From: Rikenellaceae bacterium
Lineage (GTDB): Bacteria; Bacteroidota; Bacteroidia; Bacteroidales; Rikenellaceae
Assembly: GCA_015060115.1 (NCBI GenBank)
Contig: SUZB01000001.1
Span: forward strand, 114,929 to 178,928
Reading direction: 5' to 3'
DNA: 64,000 nt
Shown: in pieces, positions 35,172 to 43,282 of the stretch
Layout: every line of letters begins with the position of its first letter
How positions within the stretch are numbered: the stretch's first letter is position 1
The notes under the pieces: model-generated
Seen by the model: only the letters and a program-made list of their open reading frames with translations
What the model was told of the DNA's origin: nothing
Databases searched by the model: none
Position numbers and translations under genes: made by a program

Positions 35172-35555
35172 TTACTCCTCAACTGCGGGTGCCTCCTCAA
35201 CTGCGGGTGCCTCCTCCGAGGTAGCCTCAGCCTCAACAGCCTCACCCTCGATAGCGAGATCCTCTGTTGCCTCCTCGGGAGCGATAGCGTTCAACGCACC
35301 CTCAACAACTGCGCTCTGCTCGGTTACAACCTCCTGTGAAGGATAAGCAGTAACAGACAAAAGGCTGAAGAATACGATGGCAGCAACCATTGCCCAAGTG
35401 AACTTCTCCAAGAAATCGGTAGTCTGACGAACACCCATAGTCTGGTTTGCTGCACCGAAGTTAGCAGCCATACCGCTCTTGGGAGCCTGAACCAACACTG
35501 CAAGAATCAAGAGGATACTTGCAATAGTAATCATGATAATGCAAAAAGTATACAT
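35172..35555 (-). CDS. secG: preprotein translocase subunit SecG
   Basis: Accessory subunit of SecYEG. Two membrane helices (about 5-25 and 55-73) flank the cytoplasmic loop QAPKSGMAANFG..QTMGVRQTTDFLEKFTW typical of SecG. At 127 aa it carries a long acidic tail (about 80-127, Glu/Ala-rich, ending in two EEAPAV units). Some Bacteroidota SecG have tails; the role is unknown. Last gene of the operon starting at 38614. Confidence 0.92.
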   Translation of the reverse strand: MYTFCIIMITIASILLILAVLVQAPKSGMAANFGAANQTMGVRQTTDFLEKFTWAMVAAIVFFSLLSVTAYPSQEVVTEQSAVVEGALNAIAPEEATEDLAIEGEAVEAEATSEEAPAVEEAPAVEE

Positions 35556-35583
35556 ACTCTGTTATAAAAATTTAATTATTATT

Positions 35584-36048
35584 CTACTCTTTTTGGTTTT
35601 GCTTGCGCTCTAATTGAGCAATAAGTCCCGCAAAGTAAATACTTTTTTCTGAATTTAGCAAACTTAATTTGCGATAAGTGTCTATTGCTTCGGCATAAAG
35701 GTGCTGATTTGCATATAACTCGGCCAATTCCTCGCTCACCAAATCATCGACATCCTCAATTTCGACCTTCGAAATATCATCTGCATCACCATCTTCGGCC
35801 GTGATGCGGTAGTCGTTGCGCTTGAGGAAGCGGTCGATAATGTCGCCGGTCGAGAGACGACACATAGTCTCGACATCTATCTCTTGGCGCTTGATGGTAG
35901 CCGTGGGGTGTAGCTCGGCCAAGAGGCGCGAAAAGGCATCTATAGTCTCGATACCTCGCTCACGCAACAGCCTAAGGCGTGCTGCCGTAAACCACGGATA
36001 GCGCTCCACAAGCTCCTCAAGAGAGGCTATGTTGCGAAAATCTGCCAT
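35584..36048 (-). CDS. conserved hypothetical protein with TPR-like C terminus
   Basis: 154 aa, no signal peptide. The N terminus (ASLEELVERYPWFTAARLRLLRE) is helical. The C terminus (EELAELYANQHLYAEAIDTYRKLSLLNSEKSIYFAGLIAQLE, about 107-150) looks like one and a half TPR units. It sits between lptE and secG with a 1-base overlap upstream, a position conserved from memory in Bacteroidales. Possible cytosolic partner of envelope assembly; function unknown. Confidence 0.75.
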   Translation of the reverse strand: MADFRNIASLEELVERYPWFTAARLRLLRERGIETIDAFSRLLAELHPTATIKRQEIDVETMCRLSTGDIIDRFLKRNDYRITAEDGDADDISKVEIEDVDDLVSEELAELYANQHLYAEAIDTYRKLSLLNSEKSIYFAGLIAQLERKQNQKE

Positions 36049-36566
36049 TACCAGTTGCCGGCCGCAGCCATATAAATATCGTTTACCAAGTCCTCGACAA
36101 TATCCTCAATAAGCTGGTCCTGAACATCGATAAGCAGCTGCGAAGAGTCGTAGTCGGCATACGATGAAAAGGTCTTATTGCTAAACGAAAGTGTCTGGTC
36201 TACAGCATTTTGGAAGTTCACCTTTACGGTGATTGTCAGGCGGTTCTGCAAGGCGTAGTCGCCCGAAGATACCGAAGCGGTGGTTGAGGCATAGTTGGTA
36301 ATCTCACCCTCGAAGGCGAAGTCGCCACCCTCCTCGACCTGCTGGAGGCGTGTCTGGCGCGAGAACTTGTCGCGTAGGCCCTCGGTTAGAGCGTTGCTCA
36401 AGGTGGGCGCTACCATAGGCGCGTTGTTCGGGAAGTATGCCACCGAGAAGGTCTGAGCCTCAGGGGGAATAGAGCCACCAGATAGGTTGTAGGTAACCTT
36501 ATAGCCACAAGCTGTGGTGATAATGGCCACAGCAAGAAGCAAAATTATATTTCGTAACTTATTCAT
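36048..36566 (-). CDS. lptE: LptE family lipoprotein
   Basis: Lipoprotein of 172 aa with lipobox TTAC (Cys20) and the conserved GYKVTYNLSGGSIPPEAQTFSV. LptE plugs the LptD barrel in LPS export to the outer leaflet. Signal MNKLRNIILLLAVAIITTA. Cotranscribed with the sigma54 activator, 6 bases upstream. Confidence 0.87.
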   Translation of the reverse strand: MNKLRNIILLLAVAIITTACGYKVTYNLSGGSIPPEAQTFSVAYFPNNAPMVAPTLSNALTEGLRDKFSRQTRLQQVEEGGDFAFEGEITNYASTTASVSSGDYALQNRLTITVKVNFQNAVDQTLSFSNKTFSSYADYDSSQLLIDVQDQLIEDIVEDLVNDIYMAAAGNW

Positions 36567-36572
36567 AATCGT

Positions 36573-37778
36573 CTATTTAATGTCGTCATCAATGCCCAGC
36601 GCCTTCATCTTGCGGTAGAGCGTGCGCTCCGAGATAAATAGCTCCTTGGCGGTCTCCTTACGGCGGTAGTTGTTGTTGCGCAGGGCTCGCAAGATCTGCT
36701 CACGCTGAACATCCTCCTTTGTTATCTCGCGCTCATCGTCATCCTCGACAACCTCGGCAAAGGAGTTCTCCTCGTATCGTGGCTGTGGTGCCGAAGGGGG
36801 CAAAAGACCCACCACATCGCGGCGCACAGGCTCAGCCTCAGGTGTCTGCACACGCGACATCGCTGCGGTCATCATACGCTTTAGCTCGTTGATGTCGTTG
36901 CGCATGTCGAAGAGTATCTTGTAGAGTAGTTCGCGCTCCGACATATCGTCATACGACGAGTAGTTGCCGGTCATAGGCTGGCGGTTGCCACCCTCGTTGG
37001 GGAGGTAGCGGCGAAGAATATCTGCCGTGATATTACGGCTCTCCTCGATTGCCGAAATCTGCTCAGCTACATTCTTCAGCTGGCGGATATTGCCTCGCCA
37101 GTGGTAGCTCTCCAAAAGGGCACGCGCACCCTCGTCAAGCGTTACGGCGGGCATACGATACTGCACTGCAACATCGCTGGCAAACTTGCGGAATAGGAGG
37201 TAGATGTCGCCCTTGCGCTCACGCAACGGAGGCACGGCGATAGGCACGGTGTTAAGGCGATAGTATAAATCTTCGCGGAAGCGACCCTCCGAGATAGCCT
37301 TCATAAGGTCGTTGTTCGTGGCGGCTACGACACGCACATTCGTCTTCTGCACCTTGGCAGAGCCTACGCGCATAAACTCGCCCGTCTGCAACACACGCAG
37401 TAGGCGCACCTGTGTCGAGAGGGGCAACTCGCCAACCTCGTCAAGGAAGATGGTGCCACCATCGGCCTCCTCGAAGTAGCCCTTGCGGCTATCTATTGCG
37501 CCCGTAAACGAGCCCTTCTCGTGGCCAAAAAGCTCCGAGTCGATAGTGCCCTCAGGGATAGCGCCGCAGTTCACGGCGATATATTTGTTGTGCTTGCGTG
37601 CCGAGTAGGCGTGGATAACCTGCGGAAAAAACTCCTTACCTACACCGCTCTCGCCCGTAACCAGCACCGAAAGCTCGGTGGGGGCTACACGCATAGCAAT
37701 CTCCAATGCGTTGTTTAGTGCCTCGGCATTGCCTATGATGCCGAAACGCTGCTTTACCGAAAAAAGCTCGTTTGTCAT
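36573..37778 (-). CDS. sigma54-dependent transcriptional activator (AAA+, HTH_8, no receiver)
   Basis: 401 aa. The AAA+ domain starts almost at the N terminus: Walker A GESGVGKE near 41-48, GHEKGSFTGA (sigma54-contact GAFTGA loop with Ser) near 92-101, Walker B GGTIFLDEVGEL, R-finger region after. The C terminus has a Fis-type HTH (EQILRALRNNNYRRKETAKELFISERTLYRKMKALG). No receiver or GAF domain, so control must come from a partner protein or abundance. It lies in the lptE-secG operon, implying a link to envelope homeostasis. Confidence 0.9.
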   Translation of the reverse strand: MTNELFSVKQRFGIIGNAEALNNALEIAMRVAPTELSVLVTGESGVGKEFFPQVIHAYSARKHNKYIAVNCGAIPEGTIDSELFGHEKGSFTGAIDSRKGYFEEADGGTIFLDEVGELPLSTQVRLLRVLQTGEFMRVGSAKVQKTNVRVVAATNNDLMKAISEGRFREDLYYRLNTVPIAVPPLRERKGDIYLLFRKFASDVAVQYRMPAVTLDEGARALLESYHWRGNIRQLKNVAEQISAIEESRNITADILRRYLPNEGGNRQPMTGNYSSYDDMSERELLYKILFDMRNDINELKRMMTAAMSRVQTPEAEPVRRDVVGLLPPSAPQPRYEENSFAEVVEDDDEREITKEDVQREQILRALRNNNYRRKETAKELFISERTLYRKMKALGIDDDIK

Positions 37779-37780
37779 AC

Positions 37781-38614
37781 CTATAAGCTGGGATTTACCA
37801 ATGTTACACTATCCGAGGCCACTGTGTCGCGAGGCTCCACAAGTGCGGTGCTGTCGCGGAGCTCCACTGCCTCGGCTACGGTGGGCTCGTTGTTGCTATT
37901 TATAGTTAGGGTGTAGTTCGAGTTGAGGTATTGCCATACAAACCATACAGCAATGCCCACGATGATGGCGGCAACAAGCATAAAGAGCATATTGCGACCA
38001 CTGTGGCGCTGTGTCTCAGGAATCATAAAGTCCTCGTCGCGCTTCTTGTTCTTCTTCTGGTCGTACTTCAAGCCACGCAAGTATGAGTCGGGCTTGGTCA
38101 TTGAGATAATGTCGTCATCCTCCTCGACCTTTGCCGAGCGTCTACTCTCACGCTTCTGCTCCTTAAGCTCCTTCTGCTTCTTGCGCTGAACGGGGGCACT
38201 CTCCGCCTCACGGCGCTGGCGCACACGCTCTATCTTGCGTTGCTCATCAACGAGTGTCTCCACAGGGGGCTTGATATTTCCGCCGATAACAACCTTCTCG
38301 CGCTTCTGGCGGAAGGTGAGGGTGTTGTTGGGGCCCTGCGTAAAGTCGCCAAGACCCTCGATAGTGTAGCTCTCACCACGCGATGTGGCGTGGCGTACCT
38401 CAAAGACAAGGCGGTCGATAAGGCCGTTTGCCTCCAACTCCTTCATACCATAGGCCATAAGCAGCGAGCGTAGCACGCCATCATCATTACGCATAAGGTC
38501 GGAGAAGAGAATAGCTCCGCCCTGCGCCTTGACGATAAAGGTGCCAAGCTTAGGCACAACAAGTCGTTTGTTGTGCTTAAGGTATTCGCCGATTATGTTT
38601 GTTAAAAGCTTCAC
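37781..38614 (-). CDS. membrane-anchored HU-CCDC81-type domain protein
   Basis: 277 aa. N-terminal about 1-115 resembles the bacterial HU-CCDC81 domains (IIGEYLKHNKRLVVPKLGTFIV .. YTIEGLGDFTQGPNNTLTFRQ). A Lys/Arg/Glu-rich linker (about 120-200) leads to one transmembrane helix (about 208-228) and a short extracytoplasmic tail, here without a recognisable SPOR domain. It may tie DNA or a cytosolic partner to the membrane. First gene of the operon. Confidence 0.8.
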   Translation of the reverse strand: MKLLTNIIGEYLKHNKRLVVPKLGTFIVKAQGGAILFSDLMRNDDGVLRSLLMAYGMKELEANGLIDRLVFEVRHATSRGESYTIEGLGDFTQGPNNTLTFRQKREKVVIGGNIKPPVETLVDEQRKIERVRQRREAESAPVQRKKQKELKEQKRESRRSAKVEEDDDIISMTKPDSYLRGLKYDQKKNKKRDEDFMIPETQRHSGRNMLFMLVAAIIVGIAVWFVWQYLNSNYTLTINSNNEPTVAEAVELRDSTALVEPRDTVASDSVTLVNPSL

Positions 38615-38640
38615 TCTTAAGTTATAAGCGTATAATCGTG

Positions 38641-38648
38641 CAAAGATA
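38641..38648 (-). promoter_or_regulatory. -7 box for the HU-like/lptE/secG operon
   Basis: TATCTTTG on the minus strand, 26 bases before the start codon. Confidence 0.6.
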
Positions 38649-38711
38649 CAAATTTTTTAGAAAATATCTATGACACAAAAGATTTTTGCTGTAAAAAGAG
38701 GCCGGAGAGAG

Positions 38712-38747
38712 AGTTGTTAGTTATTAGTTTTTAGTTGTTAGAGAATT
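38712..38747 (-). repeat. R4 heptamer tract
   Basis: TTGTTAGTTATTAGTTTTTA-type units at the distal end of the repeat block after the 81-aa HTH gene. Confidence 0.55.
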
Positions 38748-38856
38748 TTTAGGACGAATAGGACAATTAAGACCTTTAAGACGATAGGACCAGTAAGACA
38801 AAATGATACTCGACATCGTAAGGTCTTAAGGTCCTAAAGTCTTATTGGTCTTAAAA
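38748..38856 (-). repeat. R2 copy 6
   Basis: Minus orientation, centre TTACGATGTCGAGTATCAT. One of two tandem R2 copies here. Confidence 0.65.
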
Positions 38857-38873
38857 ACAGAGAGAGTTGTTAG

Positions 38874-38990
38874 CTTAAGACGAGTAGGACAAGTAAGACG
38901 AGTAAGACCAAAAAGACGGTAAGACATGTAGGACTAAAATGATACCCGACTTCGTAAGGACTTAAGGTCCTAAAGTCTTATTGGTCTTAT
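38874..38990 (-). repeat. R2 copy 7
   Basis: Minus orientation, centre TTACGAAGTCGGGTATCAT. Adjacent to copy 6 with only an R4-like GTTAGC joint. Confidence 0.65.
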
Positions 38991-39036
38991 AAATAGAGAG
39001 AGCTGCCCCTCGGCACTAGCCCAACCAAAAACAACA

Positions 39037-39121
39037 ACCCCTCGGAATGGTTCCAAGTACACTCCGAGGGGTATTACCCTTTGTGAGAGGTCTGAGATGA
39101 CCCCATTATCACAAGTAGTTA
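39037..39121 (-). repeat. R1 copy H: terminator of the 81-aa HTH gene
   Basis: Minus strand: CTTGTGATAATGGGG two bases after the stop, then stem ACCCCTCGGA/TCCGAGGGGT with one GTAC retained in the loop. Confidence 0.7.
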
Positions 39122-39367
39122 TTATTTCTGCTCGTTAAGAATACGCATTGCAGCATCAAAAATGGTAGTGTCGTCCAAAGTTACAACGCCACCATCGGGG
39201 CCCTGCTCGATGTGAATACCTGAGCAAGCCTTAGCCTCAAGGTGCTGGCCACCAAAGTAGTTACGAACAGTCTCAACATCAATACCCAATTCGTCTGCAA
39301 TGCGCTGCGAGCTACCTGAAGGCAGCTTATCCTTAATGCGGCGCAACTCGTTAAATGTGATAATCAT
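39122..39367 (-). CDS. small DNA-binding protein, HTH-like
   Basis: 81 aa. IADELGIDVETVRNYFGGQH (about 23-42) is a good HTH, followed by an acidic, beta-like tail (HIEQGPDGGVVTLDDTTIF). I recall very similar short proteins throughout Bacteroidales. It is monocistronic with a dedicated R1 terminator. Could be an abundant nucleoid-type factor; the target is unknown. Confidence 0.75.
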   Translation of the reverse strand: MIITFNELRRIKDKLPSGSSQRIADELGIDVETVRNYFGGQHLEAKACSGIHIEQGPDGGVVTLDDTTIFDAAMRILNEQK

Positions 39368-39491
39368 AATTTAGTGCTTATTAAGATTAATATTAATTTC
39401 GTTTTACGATACTAAATTACAACAAAATTTCCAATCCGCCAAACTATTCTTAATATTTTTTCAAAAATAGTTGATTTGAAAGCGGAAGAGT

Positions 39492-39524
39492 TGTTAGTTA
39501 TTAGTTTTTAGTTGTTAGAGAATT
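39492..39524 (-). repeat. R4 heptamer tract
   Basis: TTGTTAGTTATTAG-type units at the distal end of the repeat block after the oxidoreductase operon. The remaining upstream sequence (39368-39490) is AT-rich promoter DNA of the HTH gene without a clear -7 match. Confidence 0.5.
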
Positions 39525-39621
39525 TTAAGACCAGTAAGACCAGTAAGACGATAGGACCAGTAAGACAAAATGATACCCGACCTCGTAATGGTCTTAATGT
39601 CCTATGGTCTTATCGTCATAA
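39525..39621 (-). repeat. R2 copy 8
   Basis: Minus orientation, centre TTACGAGGTCGGGTATCAT. Confidence 0.65.
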
Positions 39622-39666
39622 ATAAACCGATAGCTCTCCCTTCTGCTCAAGCACACCAAAAATAAC

Positions 39667-39746
39667 AATCCCTCGGAGAGTACCGAAGTACTGACCGAGG
39701 GATCTTGCTTTTCGAAATAGCAGTAGATTAAGCCGCTATCGAAAGA
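39667..39746 (-). repeat. R1 copy I: terminator of the oxidoreductase operon
   Basis: Minus strand: diverged arm TTTCGATAGCGGCTTAATC directly after the stop, then hairpin 39667-39704 with GATCCCTCGG/CCGAGGGATT stem and AGTAC-TTCG-GTACT apex. Confidence 0.7.
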
Positions 39747-40292
39747 TTAGCGTACCTGACGGATAATCTCACCACCGTGCTTGATAGCCTCCTCGTTCTG
39801 GGGAAGCATCTTCCAAGCACGCTCGGGCAAAGTCTTCTTCAAACCAGCCATTACATTCTCCATCTTAACAACAGGACGAACCTTGAGGTAAGCACCAAGA
39901 ATCATGGTGTTGAACAACTTAGCCTGACCAAGGCGTGCGCACTCTGCCGTAGCGTCAATCTGGTAAACGCTGATGTCGGTACGAGTGGGGTGGTTGGTGA
40001 TACCGTTGGTGTCGTAGATAAGTACGCCACCGGGCTTAACCTGGCTCTCGAACTTGTCCATAGACTGCTGGTTGAGAACAACTACGCAGTCAAACTCGTG
40101 AGCGATAGGTGATGAAATAGGCTTATCCGAGAGGATAACGGTAACATTGGCGGTACCGCCACGCATCTCAGGACCGTAAGAAGGCATCCAAGTTACCTCC
40201 ATATCCTGCATAATGCCAGAGTAAGCCAAAATCTTACCCATAGTGAGGACACCCTGTCCTCCAAAACCTGCAATGATTATTGTCTCTTTCAT
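39747..40292 (-). CDS. korC: 2-oxoacid:ferredoxin oxidoreductase, gamma subunit
   Basis: 181 aa with MKETIIIAGFGGQGVLTMGKILA and YGPEMRGGTANVTVILSDKPI, the gamma-domain signatures. Part of a four-subunit enzyme oxidising a 2-oxoacid and CoA to acyl-CoA, CO2 and reduced ferredoxin. The substrate (2-oxoglutarate versus branched-chain oxoacids) cannot be decided from sequence; annotations use kor or vor. Last gene of the operon. Confidence 0.9.
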   Translation of the reverse strand: MKETIIIAGFGGQGVLTMGKILAYSGIMQDMEVTWMPSYGPEMRGGTANVTVILSDKPISSPIAHEFDCVVVLNQQSMDKFESQVKPGGVLIYDTNGITNHPTRTDISVYQIDATAECARLGQAKLFNTMILGAYLKVRPVVKMENVMAGLKKTLPERAWKMLPQNEEAIKHGGEIIRQVR

Positions 40293-40297
40293 AATGC

Positions 40298-41065
40298 TTA
40301 CTCTTTAGTTGTATCCTTCAAATCACCGGGCTCGTAGAAGGGCAACATGTTCTTCTCAAGCCACTCGTTAGCAGCAACGGGCGAAAGCTTCCAACCGCTG
40401 TTACATGTTGCAACGATCTCTACAAGGCTGAAGCCCTTGCCTGCCATAGCATTCTCGAATGCGTGGCGGATAGCCTTCTTTGCCTTACGAACATTTGCGG
40501 GAGTGTGAACAGTCTGACGAGTTACATAGCATACGCCATCGAGGTGAGCCAACATCTGAGCAATCTTGTAGGGATAGCCGTTGAGCTTGGGATCACGACC
40601 ATAAGGAGTGGTAGCGGTCTTCATACCCAAGAGGGTAGTAGGAGCCATCTGACCACCGGTCATACCGTAGATAGCGTTGTTGATGTAGATAGCAACGATG
40701 TTCTCGCCACGAGCAGCAGCGTGAATAGTCTCGCCAGTACCAATAGCCGACATATCACCATCACCCTGATAGGTGAAGACCATCTTGTCGGGATTAACAC
40801 GCTTGATAGCAGTAGCAACTGCGCAAGCACGACCGTGAGCAGCCTGTGCCCAGTCGATATCGATGTAGTTGTATGCAAATACCGAGCAACCCACGGGCGA
40901 TACGCCGATAGTGTCGTGCTCCAAACCCATCTCCTCGATAACCTCGGCAACGAGCTTGTGCACAGTACCATGGCTACAGCCGGGGCAGTAGTGCATTACA
41001 TTAGGCAAGATAAGCTTTGACTTGCCAAATACCAAATTCTCCTTTTTGATTTCAACCTCTGCCAT
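40298..41065 (-). CDS. korB: 2-oxoacid:ferredoxin oxidoreductase, beta (TPP) subunit
   Basis: 255 aa. HYCPGCSHGTVHKLV is the Cys-containing N-terminal motif; GDGDMSAIGTGETIHAAARGENIVAIYINNAIYGMTGGQMAPTT holds the TPP/Mg site (GDG..NN). Partner of korA, 4 bases upstream. Confidence 0.93.
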   Translation of the reverse strand: MAEVEIKKENLVFGKSKLILPNVMHYCPGCSHGTVHKLVAEVIEEMGLEHDTIGVSPVGCSVFAYNYIDIDWAQAAHGRACAVATAIKRVNPDKMVFTYQGDGDMSAIGTGETIHAAARGENIVAIYINNAIYGMTGGQMAPTTLLGMKTATTPYGRDPKLNGYPYKIAQMLAHLDGVCYVTRQTVHTPANVRKAKKAIRHAFENAMAGKGFSLVEIVATCNSGWKLSPVAANEWLEKNMLPFYEPGDLKDTTKE

Positions 41066-41069
41066 AGTC

Positions 41070-42164
41070 TTATCGATTTATAAGTTTTTCTTTAACTGCA
41101 TTGAGAACCTCATCGGGTGAGAAGAGCATACCGCCCATACGGCCATAGTGCTCTACGACAGCCTTGCCGTTTACTGCAAGACGAACATCCTCAACCATCT
41201 GGCCAGCGTTAAGCTCAGCTGCGAGGAAGCCCTTTACGCCACGCTCTGCAAGCTCCTGAATAGCCTTTGTGGGGAAGGGGTAGAGGGTGATAGGACGCAA
41301 CAAACCAAGCTTGATGCCCTCGGCGCGTGCCATCTCAACGGTAGCAGAGCAGATACGAGAAGATGAACCGAATGCTACGATTACATACTCTGCATCGTCG
41401 CACTGAATAGCCTCGTAGCGTACCTCGTTCTCCTTGATAGCATTGTACTTAGCCTGAAGACGCTGGTTGTTTACCTCCATAACCTCTGACTTAAGCTCAA
41501 GTGAGGTGATCACATTGCGCTCACGGTCATCGGTCTTGCCGATAAGAGCCCAGCTCTTGCACTCTGCAGCGATCTCCTCCTTAGTCTTGCGAGGACGCTG
41601 GGGTGCCAAAACAACCTTCTCCATCATCTGACCGATAGCACCATCAGCCAAAATCATAGCGGGGTTGCGATACTTGAACGCGAGATCGAAAGCATCAGCT
41701 ACGAAATCGTGCATCTCCTGAACTGAGTTGGGAGCCAAAACGATAAGGTGGAAGTCGCCGTGTGCACCACCCTTACAAGCCTGGAAGTAGTCAGACTGTG
41801 AAGGCTGGATAGTACCAAGACCCGGACCACCACGCTGGCAGTTTACGATAACGCAAGGAAGCTCGGCACCTGCGAGGTAGCTCAAGCCCTCAGACATAAG
41901 GCTGACACCGGGCGAAGATGAAGAAGTCATAACGCGCTTACCGGTAGATGCGCCACCATACACCATATTAATAGAAGATACCTCAGACTCTGCCTGAAGA
42001 ACAACCATACCGGTAGTCTCCCAAGGCTTCTCCTCCATAAGTGTCTCCATAACCTCTGACTGAGGTGTGATGGGGTAGCCGAAATAGCCGTCGCAACCAT
42101 AGCGAATTGCTGCGTGAGCAATCACCTCGTTGCCTTTCATAAGTTTTACCTCTTTCTCTGCCAT
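41070..42164 (-). CDS. korA: 2-oxoacid:ferredoxin oxidoreductase, alpha subunit
   Basis: 364 aa. KGNEVIAHAAIRYGCDGYFGYPITPQSEVMETL is the start of the pyrimidine-binding domain; SSSPGVSLMSEGLSYLAGAELPCVIVNCQRGGPGLGTIQPSQSDY follows. Often annotated VorB. It lies 3 bases after the ferredoxin gene. Confidence 0.93.
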   Translation of the reverse strand: MAEKEVKLMKGNEVIAHAAIRYGCDGYFGYPITPQSEVMETLMEEKPWETTGMVVLQAESEVSSINMVYGGASTGKRVMTSSSSPGVSLMSEGLSYLAGAELPCVIVNCQRGGPGLGTIQPSQSDYFQACKGGAHGDFHLIVLAPNSVQEMHDFVADAFDLAFKYRNPAMILADGAIGQMMEKVVLAPQRPRKTKEEIAAECKSWALIGKTDDRERNVITSLELKSEVMEVNNQRLQAKYNAIKENEVRYEAIQCDDAEYVIVAFGSSSRICSATVEMARAEGIKLGLLRPITLYPFPTKAIQELAERGVKGFLAAELNAGQMVEDVRLAVNGKAVVEHYGRMGGMLFSPDEVLNAVKEKLINR

Positions 42165-42167
42165 AGT

Positions 42168-42395
42168 TTACTCGAATTTTTGGCGATACACCGTTAGACA
42201 ACTATCCGGACAGATGATAGCGCAAGAAGCGCAACCAGTACAATTATCCGGCTCAACCATCATTGCGAAGGGATAACCCTTGCCGTTCACTTCGTTCGAC
42301 AGACCGAGCGTCTTGGTGGGACACGATGCTACACAAACACCACAACCCTTGCAATGCTCAGTATCGACGACAACTGTTCCTTTGATTTTTGCCAT
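42168..42395 (-). CDS. korD: 4Fe-4S ferredoxin-type delta subunit
   Basis: 75 aa with two CxxCxxCxxxC motifs: CKGCGVCVASCP (18-29) and CTGCASCAIICP (53-64). It passes electrons from the oxidoreductase. First gene of the operon; its second cluster binding and small size match kor/vor delta subunits. Confidence 0.93.
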   Translation of the reverse strand: MAKIKGTVVVDTEHCKGCGVCVASCPTKTLGLSNEVNGKGYPFAMMVEPDNCTGCASCAIICPDSCLTVYRQKFE

Positions 42396-42457
42396 ACGAC
42401 AGTAGTTTTATAGATTGTTAATAGTTCGGTTTGTTCGAATACATAGAATTCACCAAA

Positions 42458-42465
42458 CAAAGATA
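42458..42465 (-). promoter_or_regulatory. -7 box for the korDABC operon
   Basis: TATCTTTG on the minus strand, 62 bases before the ferredoxin gene start. Confidence 0.6.
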
Positions 42466-42548
42466 CACAAAATTTCCCAAACTAAGCACACTTTTTTGAA
42501 ATATTTTTTTGGGGACAGAATTTAGTCGGAAATTGTGGCGAAAAACAG

Positions 42549-42637
42549 TGAGTAGGGAGCTTAAAGAAATTAGAGAAGTTAAGGATATTTGTCTTGGCGC
42601 TACTCTTAAGTTCTCTAAATTCCCTAAATTCTCTAAC
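42549..42637 (-). repeat. R6 copy 3 (minus orientation)
   Basis: TTAGAGAATTTAGGGAATTT-type units and a mirrored half ending in GCTCCCTACTC on the minus strand, downstream of the HD-domain gene. No R1 precedes it here. Confidence 0.55.
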
Positions 42638-42655
42638 GCTCGCACTATCTGTTAT

Positions 42656-43282
42656 TTACTCTGCTGTTAGCTCGTCGTAGATGCGGTTGTAGACCTTGCG
42701 AAGAGCCTCCGGCTGGGCGATAAGCTGGCGTAGCTCCTCCAGTCGGCGAGAGTTCTCCGAGGGCGTTATCCATAGGCGCAGGTAGCCACCGTAGTCGTAC
42801 TTCTCGTGAAGATGCTCCCTTAGGCGGTCGTAGCCCTCTTCGCGGTCGAGTGTGGGGTGGTTGGCAAGGGTGAATTGTATGGTGCGGCGAATGATTGATT
42901 CGGGCATAATAAGCCTGTCGGCCTCCGCCACGATAGCGCCATAGATGGTGCGTGGTGCATTTTTTGACGATGCTCGGTGGTCTTCGCAGGCATCTGCCAT
43001 CGTTGCAATCTGCTCCTCGCTAAACCATTCTCGGAGGCGCTCATCGGCAAGCACTATGCGCTTAGAGTCGTGGTGGTGGTTCTCTCTGCCGTAGGCCAAT
43101 CCCGTGTCGTGATAGGCGGCTATGGCATAGACCATATTGGGGTCTGCATCGTGGCTCTCGGCAAGCTCCAAGCTACGCCTGATAACCATCTCGGCGTGGT
43201 CGCGACGATGTGCGCCATCGAAACTATCGTAGCGCGGTATAATCTCCTCCTCGATATATTGTTTTAGTGTGGGCTCTATCAT
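42656..43282 (-). CDS. HD domain phosphohydrolase
   Basis: 208 aa. The HD signature is seen as RRDHAEMVIRRSLEL near 21-35 and AAYHDTGLAYGRENHHHDSKRI near 50-71 (His-Asp pair and following His). Metal-dependent phosphohydrolase fold; substrate unknown. Start overlaps the stop of the upstream M16-like gene, so it is the third gene of that operon. Confidence 0.85.
   Translation of the reverse strand: MIEPTLKQYIEEEIIPRYDSFDGAHRRDHAEMVIRRSLELAESHDADPNMVYAIAAYHDTGLAYGRENHHHDSKRIVLADERLREWFSEEQIATMADACEDHRASSKNAPRTIYGAIVAEADRLIMPESIIRRTIQFTLANHPTLDREEGYDRLREHLHEKYDYGGYLRLWITPSENSRRLEELRQLIAQPEALRKVYNRIYDELTAE

Noticed and set aside
40463..41020. 185-codon open frame antisense to korB
   Set aside because: Ser/Asn/Thr-rich shadow of a conserved gene.
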